From: Companilactobacillus farciminis KCTC 3681 = DSM 20184
GTDB lineage: Bacteria > Bacillota > Bacilli > Lactobacillales > Lactobacillaceae
Direction of reading: 5' to 3'
Assembly: GCF_002706745.1 (NCBI RefSeq)
Contig: NZ_CP017702.1
Span: 1,674,001-1,738,000, forward strand
DNA: 64,000 nucleotides
The notes beneath the pieces are model-generated. The model did not search any database and was not told the DNA's origin. It was given only the letters and a program-made list of their open reading frames with translations. Both the position numbers and the translations under genes were made by a program. Shown one piece after another: positions 56,075 to 64,000 of the stretch. Every line of letters begins with the position of its first letter. The first letter of the stretch is position 1.

Positions 56075-57597
56075 TTCAATAAATCATGTTCAACTAGATA
56101 ATCGTGAGCAACGACACTAGCCTTTTTATTCTTCACTGAAACTTGATAATTCATCTTTTGCATATCTTCAGCTGAAATTTTACCAGCCAATTTATTCAAA
56201 CTCTTCACTACCTTAGGATTCTTCTTAGCAAAGTCGCTATTCATCAAAGGCGCACCTTGATATGGTGGGAAGAAATGCTTATCATCTTTCAAAACGACTA
56301 AATCATACTGTTGCACTTGCGGATCAGTCGTATATCCATCGACCAAATTAACACGTTTATGAGCAATCGCCTTATAGCGCAAGCTTGGTTCCATTCGGTT
56401 GATTGAAGCAAAGTTCAGATTGTACTTCTTCTTTAAGCCTAAATAACCATCTGGTTGATTGGAGAAGTCAGGATCGAAGGCTGCTTTAACTTTGTCGTTG
56501 ACTCGCTCTAGGTCACTTAATTTAGTAACGTTGTATTTCTTTGAGAATTCTTTAGTAACAGCTAAATCGTAACCATTTTCATATTCCATCGGTTTCAAGA
56601 AAGCCATGTTTTCTTCTTTAGATAACTTATTTTTAGCAATTTTATAAGTCGTCTTGGGATTTTTCGGCGTTGGTTTATCGTAATTGACTAGAGCTTCCAA
56701 AACTGTTCCGGTAAATTCTGGGTAAACGTCAATTTGATTTTTCTTCAAGGCTTTGAACAAGAATGTCGTACCACCAAAGTTAGGCTTTAAAGTAACGTTG
56801 GCATTTGGTTGGTCTTGTTTAATCAAATCTTTATACATATTCATCAAAATTTCTGGTTCACTACCGAGTTTTCCAGCAATCGTAATATTGACAGGTTGTG
56901 GTTTCACAGCTTGATAAACCCGGGTACCACCAATTCCTAACAGGAACAATAAAACAACGATTCCACCGCCATAAATACGTTTTTTCGTTGAACCCATGTA
57001 CTTCAATAGTCCACTGAAAATAAAGGCTAGTAAGGCTGATAAAACACCACCGATAATTAGGTAGTAATTATTGTTTTGTTGAATACCGAGCATGATGTAA
57101 TCACCCAAGCCACCAGCACCAATGAAGGCAGCTAAAGTGGCGGTTCCAATGATCATAACTAGAGCAATTCTAATTCCAGAAATTATCATCGGTAAAGCTA
57201 ATGGAAATTCCAAACGCTGCAGTCGTTTCCACTTTGATAAACCAAAGGCCACTGCCGCTTCTTCCAAGTTTGGATCAATATTAGTCAAACCAGAATAAGT
57301 GTTTTGATACAACGGCATAATGGCATACATTGTCAAAGCTACTACCGCTGGTACTGTACCAATACCTACGATTGGAATCAACAAACCTAGCAAAGCCAAA
57401 CTAGGAATCGTTTGAATAATCCCAGCAATTTGTAAACCAATCTCACCGAATCGTCGATGATTTCGTAATAATATTGCAATCGGTATGGCAATCAGCATCG
57501 CAATCAATAAAGAAATAAATGAGATTTCAATGTGTTGATACAAGGATTTCAAAATTTCCCCGCGTTGTTCAACAATTGTTTGCATCAACATTTGCAT
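56071..57597 (-). CDS. Osmoprotectant ABC transporter permease/substrate-binding fusion (OpuFB-like)
   Basis: A 508-residue fusion. The N-terminal permease domain (about 1-205, five or six helices) contains the EAA-like loop EEAAVAFGLSKWKRLQRLEFPLALPMIISGIRIALVMIIGT. A transmembrane segment (about 210-228) leads to an extracellular glycine-betaine-type binding domain (about 235-508, starting VNITIAGKLGSEPEILMNMY). This layout is that of OpuF and BusAB. It overlaps the ATPase gene by one base. It should import a quaternary amine or related osmolyte; the exact ligand is not read from sequence. Confidence 0.92.
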   Translation of the reverse strand: MQMLMQTIVEQRGEILKSLYQHIEISFISLLIAMLIAIPIAILLRNHRRFGEIGLQIAGIIQTIPSLALLGLLIPIVGIGTVPAVVALTMYAIMPLYQNTYSGLTNIDPNLEEAAVAFGLSKWKRLQRLEFPLALPMIISGIRIALVMIIGTATLAAFIGAGGLGDYIMLGIQQNNNYYLIIGGVLSALLAFIFSGLLKYMGSTKKRIYGGGIVVLLFLLGIGGTRVYQAVKPQPVNITIAGKLGSEPEILMNMYKDLIKQDQPNANVTLKPNFGGTTFLFKALKKNQIDVYPEFTGTVLEALVNYDKPTPKNPKTTYKIAKNKLSKEENMAFLKPMEYENGYDLAVTKEFSKKYNVTKLSDLERVNDKVKAAFDPDFSNQPDGYLGLKKKYNLNFASINRMEPSLRYKAIAHKRVNLVDGYTTDPQVQQYDLVVLKDDKHFFPPYQGAPLMNSDFAKKNPKVVKSLNKLAGKISAEDMQKMNYQVSVKNKKASVVAHDYLVEHDLLK

Positions 57598-58529
57598 TAG
57601 CGACTACCCCCTTCTTGTCCCAAATAGGCAATCAATTCTTGAGCGGTCATCGAATAACCTTTGTTTTGATATTGAAAATCAAATTGATTTACTTCGCGAA
57701 GTTTATTCATCAACTGCTTAAATTCAGTCACAACTGGCAGCTTTTCATCAAAAGAAATTTCTCTCAATAATCCTGACTCAATCAAAAAGTCCATATTCCA
57801 CCAGTGAGGAGTCTTTGAATCAAAGAATTGACGGACAAAGTCAGTCGCTGGATGTTGCATGATATCATGTGGCGTACCGATTTGTTGGATCACGCCTTTG
57901 TTCAAAACAGCGATCCTTTGACCCATTCGTAGAGCTTCTTGCATATCGTGAGTAACAAAGACAATCGTCGTTTTAAATTGTTGATGTAATTTTAAAACTA
58001 AATCTTGTGACTTCTTACGCAAAACTGGATCCAAAGCACTGAACGATTCATCCATCAAAATCAAGCTCGGTTCAGTTGCCAAAGCCCGAATAATGGCGAC
58101 ACGTTGTTGTTGTCCACCAGATAATTCTGAAGGCATTCGTTTAGCATATTTTTTGGGATCAAGTTCAACTGATTCCAATAATTCAGCTGCTCGTTGATGT
58201 CTTTTAGCTTTAGATACACCTTTTTGTTCCAATTGAATGGCAATATTATCTTCAACGTTCAAATTTGGAAATAGACTACTATCTTGTAAGACGTAACCCA
58301 TATCCAGACGCAATTTCTGAACGTCATAATCTTTTATTTTACGATTGGCAAAATAAACATCCCCATCAGTCGGCACAGTCAATTGGTTAAGCATTCTCAA
58401 TAAAGTAGTTTTTCCACTACCACTAGGACCAACGAGAACAAATAATTCACCGTCGTTGATTGTTAAATTGATATCATGCAAAATCGTATTTTGACCGTAC
58501 TTCATCCCGACATTCTTATAAGTTATCAA
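57597..58529 (-). CDS. Osmoprotectant ABC transporter ATP-binding protein (OpuFA-like)
   Basis: A 310-residue ATPase. Walker A is GPSGSGKTT, the Q-loop GYVLQDSSLFPNLNVEDNI, the signature LSGGQQQRVAI, Walker B LILMDESFSALDP and the switch His FVTHDMQEALRMG. The C-terminal 70 residues do not contain recognisable CBS domains, unlike OpuA/BusAA. TTG start preceded by GGGG. The last base of the stop overlaps the permease start, so the two are translationally coupled. Confidence 0.92.
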   Translation of the reverse strand: MITYKNVGMKYGQNTILHDINLTINDGELFVLVGPSGSGKTTLLRMLNQLTVPTDGDVYFANRKIKDYDVQKLRLDMGYVLQDSSLFPNLNVEDNIAIQLEQKGVSKAKRHQRAAELLESVELDPKKYAKRMPSELSGGQQQRVAIIRALATEPSLILMDESFSALDPVLRKKSQDLVLKLHQQFKTTIVFVTHDMQEALRMGQRIAVLNKGVIQQIGTPHDIMQHPATDFVRQFFDSKTPHWWNMDFLIESGLLREISFDEKLPVVTEFKQLMNKLREVNQFDFQYQNKGYSMTAQELIAYLGQEGGSR

Positions 58530-58684
58530 TTTATTTCCCCTCTCTAAAACTAACTTACTTTAATAATAATTATCTTCTGACTTTTAGACAAAAAATTAGC
58601 ACGATTATATTTTGATACTTGTTTGTCATCACCTATTTACCAATAATTCGTCATATAATATAGTTATCTTAATGGGGGAACAAC

Positions 58685-59098
58685 ATGGACAACATTGATC
58701 AAAAAATACTCAAAGAATTAAATCGCAATTGTCGCATCACTAAAACTGAATTAGCCAAAATCGTTAATATGACTCCTCCGGCCGTAAATACTCGTATCGA
58801 GCAGTTAGAAGCTGAAGGCATCATTGAACGATACACTATCGAAGTTAATTTGGACAAAATGGGCTATACACATCAAGTTTTTATTGAAACGCAAATGGAA
58901 TATTATAGTCACGAAAAGTACTTACAATTCATCCATTCTCAAAGAAATTCCATTCGTCATCATTACAAAATATCTGGTGAAATGAACTACATGATTCATG
59001 GCGCTTTTCATTCCAATGATGAATTAAATACATTCTTAGAAAAATTAAACAAATATGCCAATTACAAAGTTTTAGATGTTATTTCCGAATTAATTTAG
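58685..59098 (+). CDS. Lrp/AsnC-family transcriptional regulator
   Basis: A 137-residue protein. The helix-turn-helix is ILKELNRNCRITKTELAKIVNMTPPAVNTRIEQLEAEGIIERY, followed by an RAM-like ligand domain (about 65-137). It is divergent from the osmoprotectant transporter, with 155 bases between the starts. Control of that operon is possible but no shared site is evident. GGGGGAAC precedes the ATG. Confidence 0.91.
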   Translation: MDNIDQKILKELNRNCRITKTELAKIVNMTPPAVNTRIEQLEAEGIIERYTIEVNLDKMGYTHQVFIETQMEYYSHEKYLQFIHSQRNSIRHHYKISGEMNYMIHGAFHSNDELNTFLEKLNKYANYKVLDVISELI

Positions 59099-59141
59099 GC
59101 AACTGAATAAGTTTAATTGAAATTCATTTAAAGCTACAGAT

Positions 59142-59182
59142 ATAAAATAAAGTATTTCCATTAAATATTTTATTTTTTAAAG
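59142..59182. repeat. 41-bp direct repeat, left copy
   Basis: ATAAAATAAAGT, ten variable bases and AATATTTTATTTTTTAAAG. It matches 60643-60683 at 35 of 41 positions. The two ends can pair with each other, so it may also act as an AT-rich terminator for the Lrp gene. Confidence 0.7.
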
Positions 59183-59187
59183 CAAAT

Positions 59188-59239
59188 CAAAAAGACTTCA
59201 TAACCGTTAGACTAATTAACGATTATGAGGTCTCTTTTT
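59188..59239 (-). terminator. Bidirectional terminator beside the alcohol dehydrogenase gene
   Basis: AGAC-TCATAA-CGTTA pairs with TAACG-TTATGA-GTCT, with AAAAAG and CTTTTTA on the flanks. Confidence 0.85.
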
Positions 59240-60191
59240 ATGGTAAAACCACAACTTTACCAGGTTTAATTTGATTTTCTAAAAATTCGTGTGCTTCAGG
59301 AAGTTGCTTCAATGAGAAGACTTTAACCGGATGAACATCGACGTCTTTATCAGAAATCAATTTCAATAAATCATTCAACTGACCTTCGTCAATTACATAG
59401 CTGGCAAAGGATGTCATATAGCGATCATTTGGAATGGCCGTGACGGGATCAAAATGGTCAATATCCCAGACTCCACCCATATCGCCAGTAATGCTAGCAA
59501 TACCAAATGGTTTCAAATTATTCATGGAATCTATAGCCGTTGCTGCACCAACCAAATCAAAAATCCGTTCGACCGGTTGATCCATTTGCAATTTCTGATG
59601 ATCATCCAAGACAAAGCCATCGTAATCTAGCTGGAGGATTTCTTCTTTAGCAGTTGCTTTTCTAGATGTACCCCAAACTTTAATATTAGGATTGATTGCC
59701 TTAGCTAATTTCAAACCAGCAATTCCAACGCCACTAGTTCCTCCACGAATCAATAATGAATCAGCTTTGTCGATTTGAAGTTGTAATAATGCTCGATAAG
59801 CAGTATGAAAAGTTTCCGGAATAGCTGCCAAATCTTCCCAAGGAATATCCGTTGTAACTGGATGAATTATTTCATTTGGCAATAGTGCATATTCAGCATA
59901 ACTACCGTCAAAATCACGTCCCATTTCACCGTTCATGGCAATGACTTTTTGTCCTACTGGTAAACGCTGAGCATCAGTAGTTTTTTCGATAATTCCGACA
60001 CATTCGATACCTAAGATTCGTGGGAACTTGACTGAAGGAGACTTACCTTGTCGAGTAAAAATTTCAGAGTGAACGATTCCAAATCCTTTAATTTTTACCA
60101 ATGACCAACCAGTTTTTATTTCTGGCGTCGGAACTTCTTTATATTCCAATACCTCAGGACCACCAGCTTTAGAAACGACGACTGCTTTCAT
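59238..60191 (-). CDS. Zinc-independent alcohol dehydrogenase/quinone oxidoreductase family protein
   Basis: A 317-residue medium-chain reductase. The GroES-like domain covers about 1-125 (KAGGPEVLEYKEVPTPEIKTGWSLVKI), then the cofactor domain with LIRGGTSGVGIAGLKLAKAI. The Cys/His zinc ligands of classical alcohol dehydrogenases are absent at the catalytic loop (IVHSEIFTRQGKSP), which points to an NADPH quinone/enone reductase. It lies 20 bases after the VOC gene in one operon. The pair is flanked by 41-bp direct repeats. Confidence 0.9.
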   Translation of the reverse strand: MKAVVVSKAGGPEVLEYKEVPTPEIKTGWSLVKIKGFGIVHSEIFTRQGKSPSVKFPRILGIECVGIIEKTTDAQRLPVGQKVIAMNGEMGRDFDGSYAEYALLPNEIIHPVTTDIPWEDLAAIPETFHTAYRALLQLQIDKADSLLIRGGTSGVGIAGLKLAKAINPNIKVWGTSRKATAKEEILQLDYDGFVLDDHQKLQMDQPVERIFDLVGAATAIDSMNNLKPFGIASITGDMGGVWDIDHFDPVTAIPNDRYMTSFASYVIDEGQLNDLLKLISDKDVDVHPVKVFSLKQLPEAHEFLENQIKPGKVVVLP

Positions 60192-60211
60192 AAATTATTA
60201 CCACCCTTTCT

Positions 60212-60577
60212 CTATTGACCTGCTGAAAATACGCCAAATTGATGACCAGTACTGTCATTTAATCTGGCAAAAGTTAAACCTGTCTTATCAGTAACAGGAC
60301 CCCAAATAACGGTTGCCCCATTATCCTTGGCTGCCTTAATTACCTTATCAACATCACTTACTAACGTATAGAATGTTGAATATTCAGCAATTTTACCAGC
60401 TGTACCCAAAATACCACCAGTTGGATATTCATTGCCTGGTTCAATGATATTATAATATTCATTTTCCATATCTGTATATTCCTGGAACTTCCAACCAAAC
60501 ATTTTGCTATAAAAATCCATTGTTTCTTGAGGATGATCTGTTCCAATTTCAAACCAATTTACGTTATTGTTGTTCAT
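60212..60577 (-). CDS. VOC-superfamily protein (glyoxalase/bleomycin-resistance fold)
   Basis: A 121-residue single-module protein. It begins VNWFEIGTDHPQETMDFYSKMFGWKFQEY and contains GGILGTAGKIAEYSTFYTLVSDVDKVIKAAKDNGATVIWGPVTD and a GHQFGVFSAGQ end. The pattern is that of the CGI-121/27 kDa-like VOC subgroup, whose substrates are mostly unknown. GAAGGAAT precedes the ATG. It is the first gene of the operon with the dehydrogenase. Confidence 0.9.
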   Translation of the reverse strand: MNNNNVNWFEIGTDHPQETMDFYSKMFGWKFQEYTDMENEYYNIIEPGNEYPTGGILGTAGKIAEYSTFYTLVSDVDKVIKAAKDNGATVIWGPVTDKTGLTFARLNDSTGHQFGVFSAGQ

Positions 60578-60642
60578 ATTAAAATTCCTTCTTTCTTAAC
60601 TGTCTAAAACAGTTTAAGACAAAAGTTTTAATAACCGAATAC

Positions 60643-60683
60643 ATAAAATAAAGTGTTCTAGTAAAATATTTTATTTTTTAAAG
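60643..60683. repeat. 41-bp direct repeat, right copy
   Basis: Matches 59142-59182 at 35 of 41 positions, in the same orientation, on the other side of the dehydrogenase/VOC pair. Confidence 0.7.
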
Positions 60684-60739
60684 TAAAAAAAAACAGAAAA
60701 ATTAGGTTCCTTCTTAACTTCGGTTAGTTGTAATATTCC

Positions 60740-60901
60740 GTCCTCCATAGCAAAGAAAATTTGGCTGGAACAATGTGGGCACGACTTGGAGCCTTTGCTA
60801 AGCCCAGAACCGGGCAAAGTCTTCAAGCTCGACCTTTCACTAGGCAATAAATTGCCAAGAGAAATTTCACATTTGAGCCAATTTTCTTTGCTATTCCGGA
60901 C
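60740..60901 (-). ncRNA. Structured repeat RNA, copy B (unnamed family)
   Basis: The minus strand carries a 162-base element matching copy A (20719-20880) at 156 positions. The helices are the same. In P1 the pair equivalent to 20731:20868 is A-U instead of G-C, a compensatory change. Three of the six differences fall in the loop after CCCGGTT. Beyond the 3' end the minus strand has TTTTTCTGTTTTTTTTT (about 60683-60700), a possible termination tract. TATAAAAATATGAAAC lies about 20 bases before the 5' end, like a similar sequence in front of copy A. Confidence 0.72.
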
Positions 60902-60941
60902 TAGAGAGTTGTTTCATATTTTTATACAGCCAAACAAATAA

Positions 60942-61004
60942 GCATCTATTCAGATAATGGTAGCCATTAATTGACTATATTTGAATAGATGCCATTTTTA
61001 ATTT
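60942..61004 (+). other. Long hairpin between RNA copies B and C
   Basis: GCATCTATTCA (60942-60952) pairs with TGAATAGATGC (60982-60992), enclosing a second hairpin, TAATGG-TAG-CCATTA (60955-60969); ATTTTTAATTTT follows. It looks like a terminator but no plus-strand gene leads into it. Confidence 0.55.
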
Positions 61005-61041
61005 TGAGTTATTTGAAATAAATAATAAAAGACGTTTTCCA

Positions 61042-61197
61042 GTCGGGAGTGGTAGCTTTGTGGATGCTCAGTACTGAAATTTTGCTTAGCGATTTATCGC
61101 TTAGCAAAAGGTCAATCTTGGAGATGATTCCCGGTTCTGGAATTAGCTTCAAGTTGCGCCCAGTACGTTCCAGCGTCCACAAAGCTTCACTTACGAC
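61042..61197 (+). ncRNA. Structured repeat RNA, copy C, diverged (unnamed family)
   Basis: This 156-base element has the same architecture as copies A and B but different helix sequences. P1 is GCTTTGTGGATGCT (61055-61068) with AGCGTCCACAAAGC (61172-61185). P2 is GTACTG (61071-61076) with CAGTAC (61161-61166). P3 is AGCGAT-TT-ATCGCT (61088-61101). P4 is CTTG-AG-TGATT with AATTA-CT-CAAG (61117-61153). Single-stranded segments TGAAATTT, AAAGGTC, CCCGGTTCTGG and GTTCCAG are kept at the same places as in A and B. Outer pairs GTCG / CGAC and AGTG / CACT extend P1. The terminator at 61225 follows. Confidence 0.72.
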
Positions 61198-61224
61198 GAC
61201 ATCCAGCGGTAACCTATCTTAAAA

Positions 61225-61262
61225 AAAAACTCAGAAAAATTAATTTCTGAGTTCTTTTCTTC
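61225..61262 (-). terminator. Bidirectional terminator between RNA copy C and asnS
   Basis: AACTCAGAAA pairs with TTTCTGAGTT. The minus strand continues in a long T run (for asnS) and the plus strand in CTTTTCTTC (possibly for RNA copy C). Confidence 0.85.
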
Positions 61263-61270
61263 ATTATCTA

Positions 61271-62662
61271 TTAAAATTCAGCGTTACCAGGTGTTCTTGG
61301 GTAAGCAATGACATCTCTGATATTTTCCATACCTGTGATGTACATAACTAATCTTTCAAAACCGATACCGAAACCTGAGTGAACTGTACCACCGTACTTA
61401 CGTAATTCTAAGTACCACTTGTAGTCTTCTTCGTTCATATCAAGTTCAGCCATTCTAGCTTCTAGTTTGTCCAAACGTTCCTCACGTTGTGAACCACCAA
61501 TCAATTCACCGATTTCGGGAACTAACAAGTCAGCTGCGGCAACGGTCTTACCGTCGTCATTAGCACGCATGTAGAAAGCCTTGAAATCCTTAGGATAGTC
61601 AGTGATGAAGACAGGTTTCTTGTAAACTTGTTCTGATAGATAACGTTCGTGTTCAGAATCAAGATCTAGTCCCCAGTAAGGTTTAACTTCAAATTCAACG
61701 TCAGTAGCTTTTTCTAGGATGTCGATAGCATCTGTATAAGTTACGTGAGCAAATTCTTCGCCAGCTGTAGCTTTTAAGCGATCAATCAAAGTATTATCAA
61801 CGTTTTCGTTCAAGAATTCTAGTTCTTCTTTAGCATGATCCATTACGTAATTGATAACGTACTTCAATAATGCTTCTGAACAATCCATTTCATCCTTCAA
61901 ATCAGCAAAAGCAAGTTCCGGTTCGATCATCCAGAATTCTGAAGCGTGACGTCCAGTATGTGAGTTTTCGGCTCTGAATGTAGGACCGAATGTGTAAACA
62001 TTTCTAAATGCCAAAGCGAATGGTTCAACTTCTAGTTGTCCAGAAACAGTTAAGTTAGTTTCCTTCTTGAAGAAGTCTTGGCTGTAATCAACTTTGCCAT
62101 CGTCAGTCTTAGGAACGTTGTTCATATCTAAAGTTGTAACTTCAAACATTTCACCGGCACCTTCAGCATCAGAACTAGTGATGATTGGTGTGTGAACGTA
62201 AACGAAGTCATTGTGTTGTAAGTATTCGTGGATAGCAAAAGCAGCTAGTGAACGAATTCTAAAGACTGAGTAGAAAGTATTAGTTCTTGGACGCAAGTGA
62301 GCTACTGTTCTCATAAATTCGTATGAGTGAGCTTTCTTTTGCAATGGATAATCAGCATCTGAAGAGCCTTCTTCAACTACTTCTGTAGCATGGATTTCAA
62401 AAGGTTGTTGAGCTTTAGGTGTCAAAGCTAATTCACCAACAACTTTGATAGTTGTACTGATTGGGTACTTAACTACTTCAGCGTAGTTTTCCATGTCGCT
62501 AGTCATAACAACTTGCACATTTTTGAAGAATGAACCATCGTTTAATTCGATAAATCCAACTCTCTTTGAACCTCTGATTGTACGAATCCAACCAGAAACA
62601 GTGATCTTGTCACCGTCAGCAAATTCTTTTTTGTATAAATCTTTAACCAAAACGTTTTGCAT
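61271..62662 (-). CDS. asnS: Asparaginyl-tRNA synthetase
   Basis: Class IIb synthetase that charges tRNA-Asn, 463 residues. An N-terminal OB-fold anticodon domain (about 1-110, [25 protein letters not shown]) is followed by the catalytic domain. Motif 2 lies at [31 protein letters not shown] and motif 3 at [34 protein letters not shown]. The Asn-type tail without extensions separates it from AspS. AAAGGAG precedes the ATG. The gene is monocistronic behind a T-box. Confidence 0.97.
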   Translation of the reverse strand: MQNVLVKDLYKKEFADGDKITVSGWIRTIRGSKRVGFIELNDGSFFKNVQVVMTSDMENYAEVVKYPISTTIKVVGELALTPKAQQPFEIHATEVVEEGSSDADYPLQKKAHSYEFMRTVAHLRPRTNTFYSVFRIRSLAAFAIHEYLQHNDFVYVHTPIITSSDAEGAGEMFEVTTLDMNNVPKTDDGKVDYSQDFFKKETNLTVSGQLEVEPFALAFRNVYTFGPTFRAENSHTGRHASEFWMIEPELAFADLKDEMDCSEALLKYVINYVMDHAKEELEFLNENVDNTLIDRLKATAGEEFAHVTYTDAIDILEKATDVEFEVKPYWGLDLDSEHERYLSEQVYKKPVFITDYPKDFKAFYMRANDDGKTVAAADLLVPEIGELIGGSQREERLDKLEARMAELDMNEEDYKWYLELRKYGGTVHSGFGIGFERLVMYITGMENIRDVIAYPRTPGNAEF

Positions 62663-62699
62663 TATTTTCTCCTTTTAAAATCCAGAATACTATAAACTA

Positions 62700-62945
62700 A
62701 AAAAAAATCCTCCATCCCTAATAAAAGGGACGAAAGATCTTTTCCGCGGTACCACCCAAGTTTTTTGTAAAAAACACCTCAAAGTACATAAATATACTCT
62801 CCAATTGTAACGCATTGGGTCACGTCCGTACCTACTCTACATGTGTATTTCAGCCAGAAATAACGAAGATGTTTTTCCTATATACCGACACGTTAAGTTC
62901 TCACTTGCCTTAACTCCCTGTGGATAAAGTATACAGTACTCCTTC
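62700..62945 (-). promoter_or_regulatory. T-box riboswitch of asnS
   Basis: On the minus strand the T-box sequence GGGTGGTACCGCGG (62743-62757 region) is followed by the terminator stem TCGTCCCT-TTTATT-AGGGATGG with GGATTTTTTT. A structured stem I region extends upstream to about 62945, within which GAGAACTTAAC holds an AAC triplet that could be the specifier. Uncharged tRNA-Asn should bind and favour the antiterminator, raising asnS expression. A promoter-like TTTACA / TACATT pair with 18-base spacing lies further upstream (about 62975-63010). Confidence 0.92.
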
Positions 62946-63038
62946 TTCTAATATTATTCATATTGATTTTCTTAAATGTAGCATATTTTCATACCAAATG
63001 TAAAGTACAATAGAGAAGTATTTATAAGGGAGGATTTT

Positions 63039-63758
63039 ATGAAGAAAAAAGTCTGGAAATGGCTATTAGGAATTTTGATCTTCCTATTAGTAGCAATTTC
63101 AATAATGGTCGTTGTGGTTAAAAACAAAGAATATCAGCCAAGTCAAACAGCTATCTCCACTTCACAAGAAGCTTCGATCGTAGATAATGTTATTCGTTTC
63201 GAAGGTGACAATAACAAACCTAAAGTGATTTTTTATCCAGGAGCCTTAGTTGAACCAGCAAGTTACAGTATTTGGGCTCAAAAGGTGGCACAAGCTGGCT
63301 ATTCAGTTTATATCGTCCACTTCCCACTTGATTTGGCTGTTTTGAATAGTAACGCCGCTAATAAAATTTCTAAGAGCAACGGCTACGTTATCGGTGGTCA
63401 CTCACTTGGTGGAACGATGGCTGCCAAGTATGCCAAAAATAATCCTAATAATCTCAAGGGGCTGTTCTTTTTAGCAAGTTATCCTGAAAACAAAAATGAT
63501 TTACATGAAATAAATGTACCAGTTCTCTCACTAACTGCTACTAAAGACGGAGTTTTGAACCATACCAATTATCAGAAAACTAAAAAACTACTACCAAACA
63601 ATACAATTTATGAACAAATAAAAGGTGGCAATCATGCGGGCTTTGGTAGCTACGGCAAGCAAAGTGGCGATAATACCGCATCTATCAGTAATGCAAAACA
63701 GCAAAATATTATAAGCACACTTTTAATAAATTGGTTAAATGATTCAATTAGTGAATAA
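63039..63758 (+). CDS. Membrane-anchored alpha/beta hydrolase
   Basis: A 239-residue protein with one N-terminal transmembrane helix (about 6-28) and an extracellular hydrolase domain. The nucleophile elbow is YVIGGHSLGGTMAAKYA (Ser122). The acid is probably in LSLTATKDGVLN and the His in KGGNHAGFGSYG. PGALVEPASYSIWAQKVAQAGYSVYIVHFPLDLAVL matches the Abhydrolase_5 group common in lactobacilli. AAGGGAGG precedes the ATG. It is divergent from asnS. The substrate is unknown. Confidence 0.88.
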   Translation: MKKKVWKWLLGILIFLLVAISIMVVVVKNKEYQPSQTAISTSQEASIVDNVIRFEGDNNKPKVIFYPGALVEPASYSIWAQKVAQAGYSVYIVHFPLDLAVLNSNAANKISKSNGYVIGGHSLGGTMAAKYAKNNPNNLKGLFFLASYPENKNDLHEINVPVLSLTATKDGVLNHTNYQKTKKLLPNNTIYEQIKGGNHAGFGSYGKQSGDNTASISNAKQQNIISTLLINWLNDSISE

Positions 63759-63841
63759 TATAAAACGTTTTCATAATTTTCCACAAAAGCGCATACATTT
63801 TTGTTATACTAACATTAATCGTTACAATTTTTGGGGGAATT

Positions 63842-64000
63842 ATGACAGTCTTATTTAATGAAAAAATAAATTTAACTGAGGATGCAACTAGATTTATCAA
63901 TGAATATATCGACTATGTCAAAGAACTCAATCATAAAGATCTCTTTGAAGGATTAAAAGACAAACAAATTCTCAAGAACAAATTCATCTTCAAGATGTAC
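63842..64000 (+). CDS. Unidentified protein, N-terminal part only
   Basis: An open frame of 53 residues runs off the window: MTVLFNEKINLTEDATRFI, then NEYIDYVKELNHKDLFEGLKD. GGGGGAATT precedes the ATG, and TATACT near 63807 is a likely -10 box. A CcpA-box-like ATAAAACGTTTTCA (63760-63773, two mismatches) lies upstream. The product is not recognisable from this fragment. Confidence 0.6.
   Translation, partial: MTVLFNEKINLTEDATRFINEYIDYVKELNHKDLFEGLKDKQILKNKFIFKMY

Noticed and set aside
60740..61197. Miniature inverted-repeat transposon explanation for the repeated element
   Set aside because: The inner hairpins of copy C are kept by compensatory change while the outer ends differ completely from A and B. 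Transposase-recognised ends would be the most conserved part. No target duplication was seen.

Overview
The window is a low-GC Gram-positive chromosome segment. Its gene content and style point to Lactobacillaceae, most likely the Companilactobacillus group: an F-type ATPase operon lacking atpI in front of atpB, AGGAGG-type ribosome sites with many TTG and GTG starts, a T-box in front of asnS, an rpmA product with the Firmicutes cleavable leader, oleate hydratase, and five proteins carrying SLAP surface-layer repeats. The genus is inference. No prophage, insertion sequence, CRISPR array or rRNA operon is visible.

Layout. 1-7.6 kb (minus strand): the 3'-truncated murA with a small membrane gene, then the complete atpBEFHAGDC operon. 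7.7-11.9 kb (minus): the conserved tdk-prfA-prmC-tsaC-upp cluster. 12-18 kb: murT, a serine hydrolase and a heterodimeric ABC exporter with one degenerate ATP site. 18.1-24.8 kb (mostly plus): a CPBP protease, tRNA-Glu(CTC), a PH-domain protein, a nitroreductase, structured RNA copy A, an HTH-TPR regulator, a Nudix hydrolase and a short UvrA paralogue. 25-32.9 kb: oleate hydratase, an aldo/keto reductase, a secreted serine hydrolase, lemA-htpX, a membrane-anchored nuclease and glyA. 32.9-35.2 kb: an ArsR regulator controlling an old-yellow-enzyme and a DJ-1/PfpI gene through two matching operators. 35.3-46.1 kb: the surface region, with three tandem SLAP genes, a 57-bp tandem repeat, a peptidase/amino acid permease operon, a CAP-SLAP protein and a large SLAP adhesin. 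46.2-54.4 kb: tRNA-Gln(CTG), unknown genes, a MerR/aldo-keto reductase pair with a 19-bp-spacer promoter, two dihydrouridine synthase paralogues, an MFS exporter and a histidine phosphatase. 54.5-60.6 kb: an SDR-rpmA operon divergent from an HxlR regulator, an OpuF-like compatible-solute transporter, an Lrp regulator and an alcohol dehydrogenase/VOC pair flanked by 41-bp direct repeats. 60.7-64 kb: structured RNA copies B and C, asnS with its T-box, an alpha/beta hydrolase and the start of an unknown gene.

The most notable item is a repeated structured RNA with three copies: A 20719-20880 plus, B 60740-60901 minus, C 61042-61197 plus. Copies A and B are 96 per cent identical. Copy C has almost completely different stem sequences, yet keeps the same four helices by compensatory changes and keeps the same single-stranded motifs (AAAGGTC, CCCGGTTYTGG, GTTCCAG). 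I cannot name an RNA family that fits.

The rest of the window reads as a housekeeping backbone interrupted by accessory modules for surface proteins, electrophile or redox defence, and osmotic or envelope stress. Several modules carry their own regulator and visible operator. All annotations come from reading the sequence; no database search was run.
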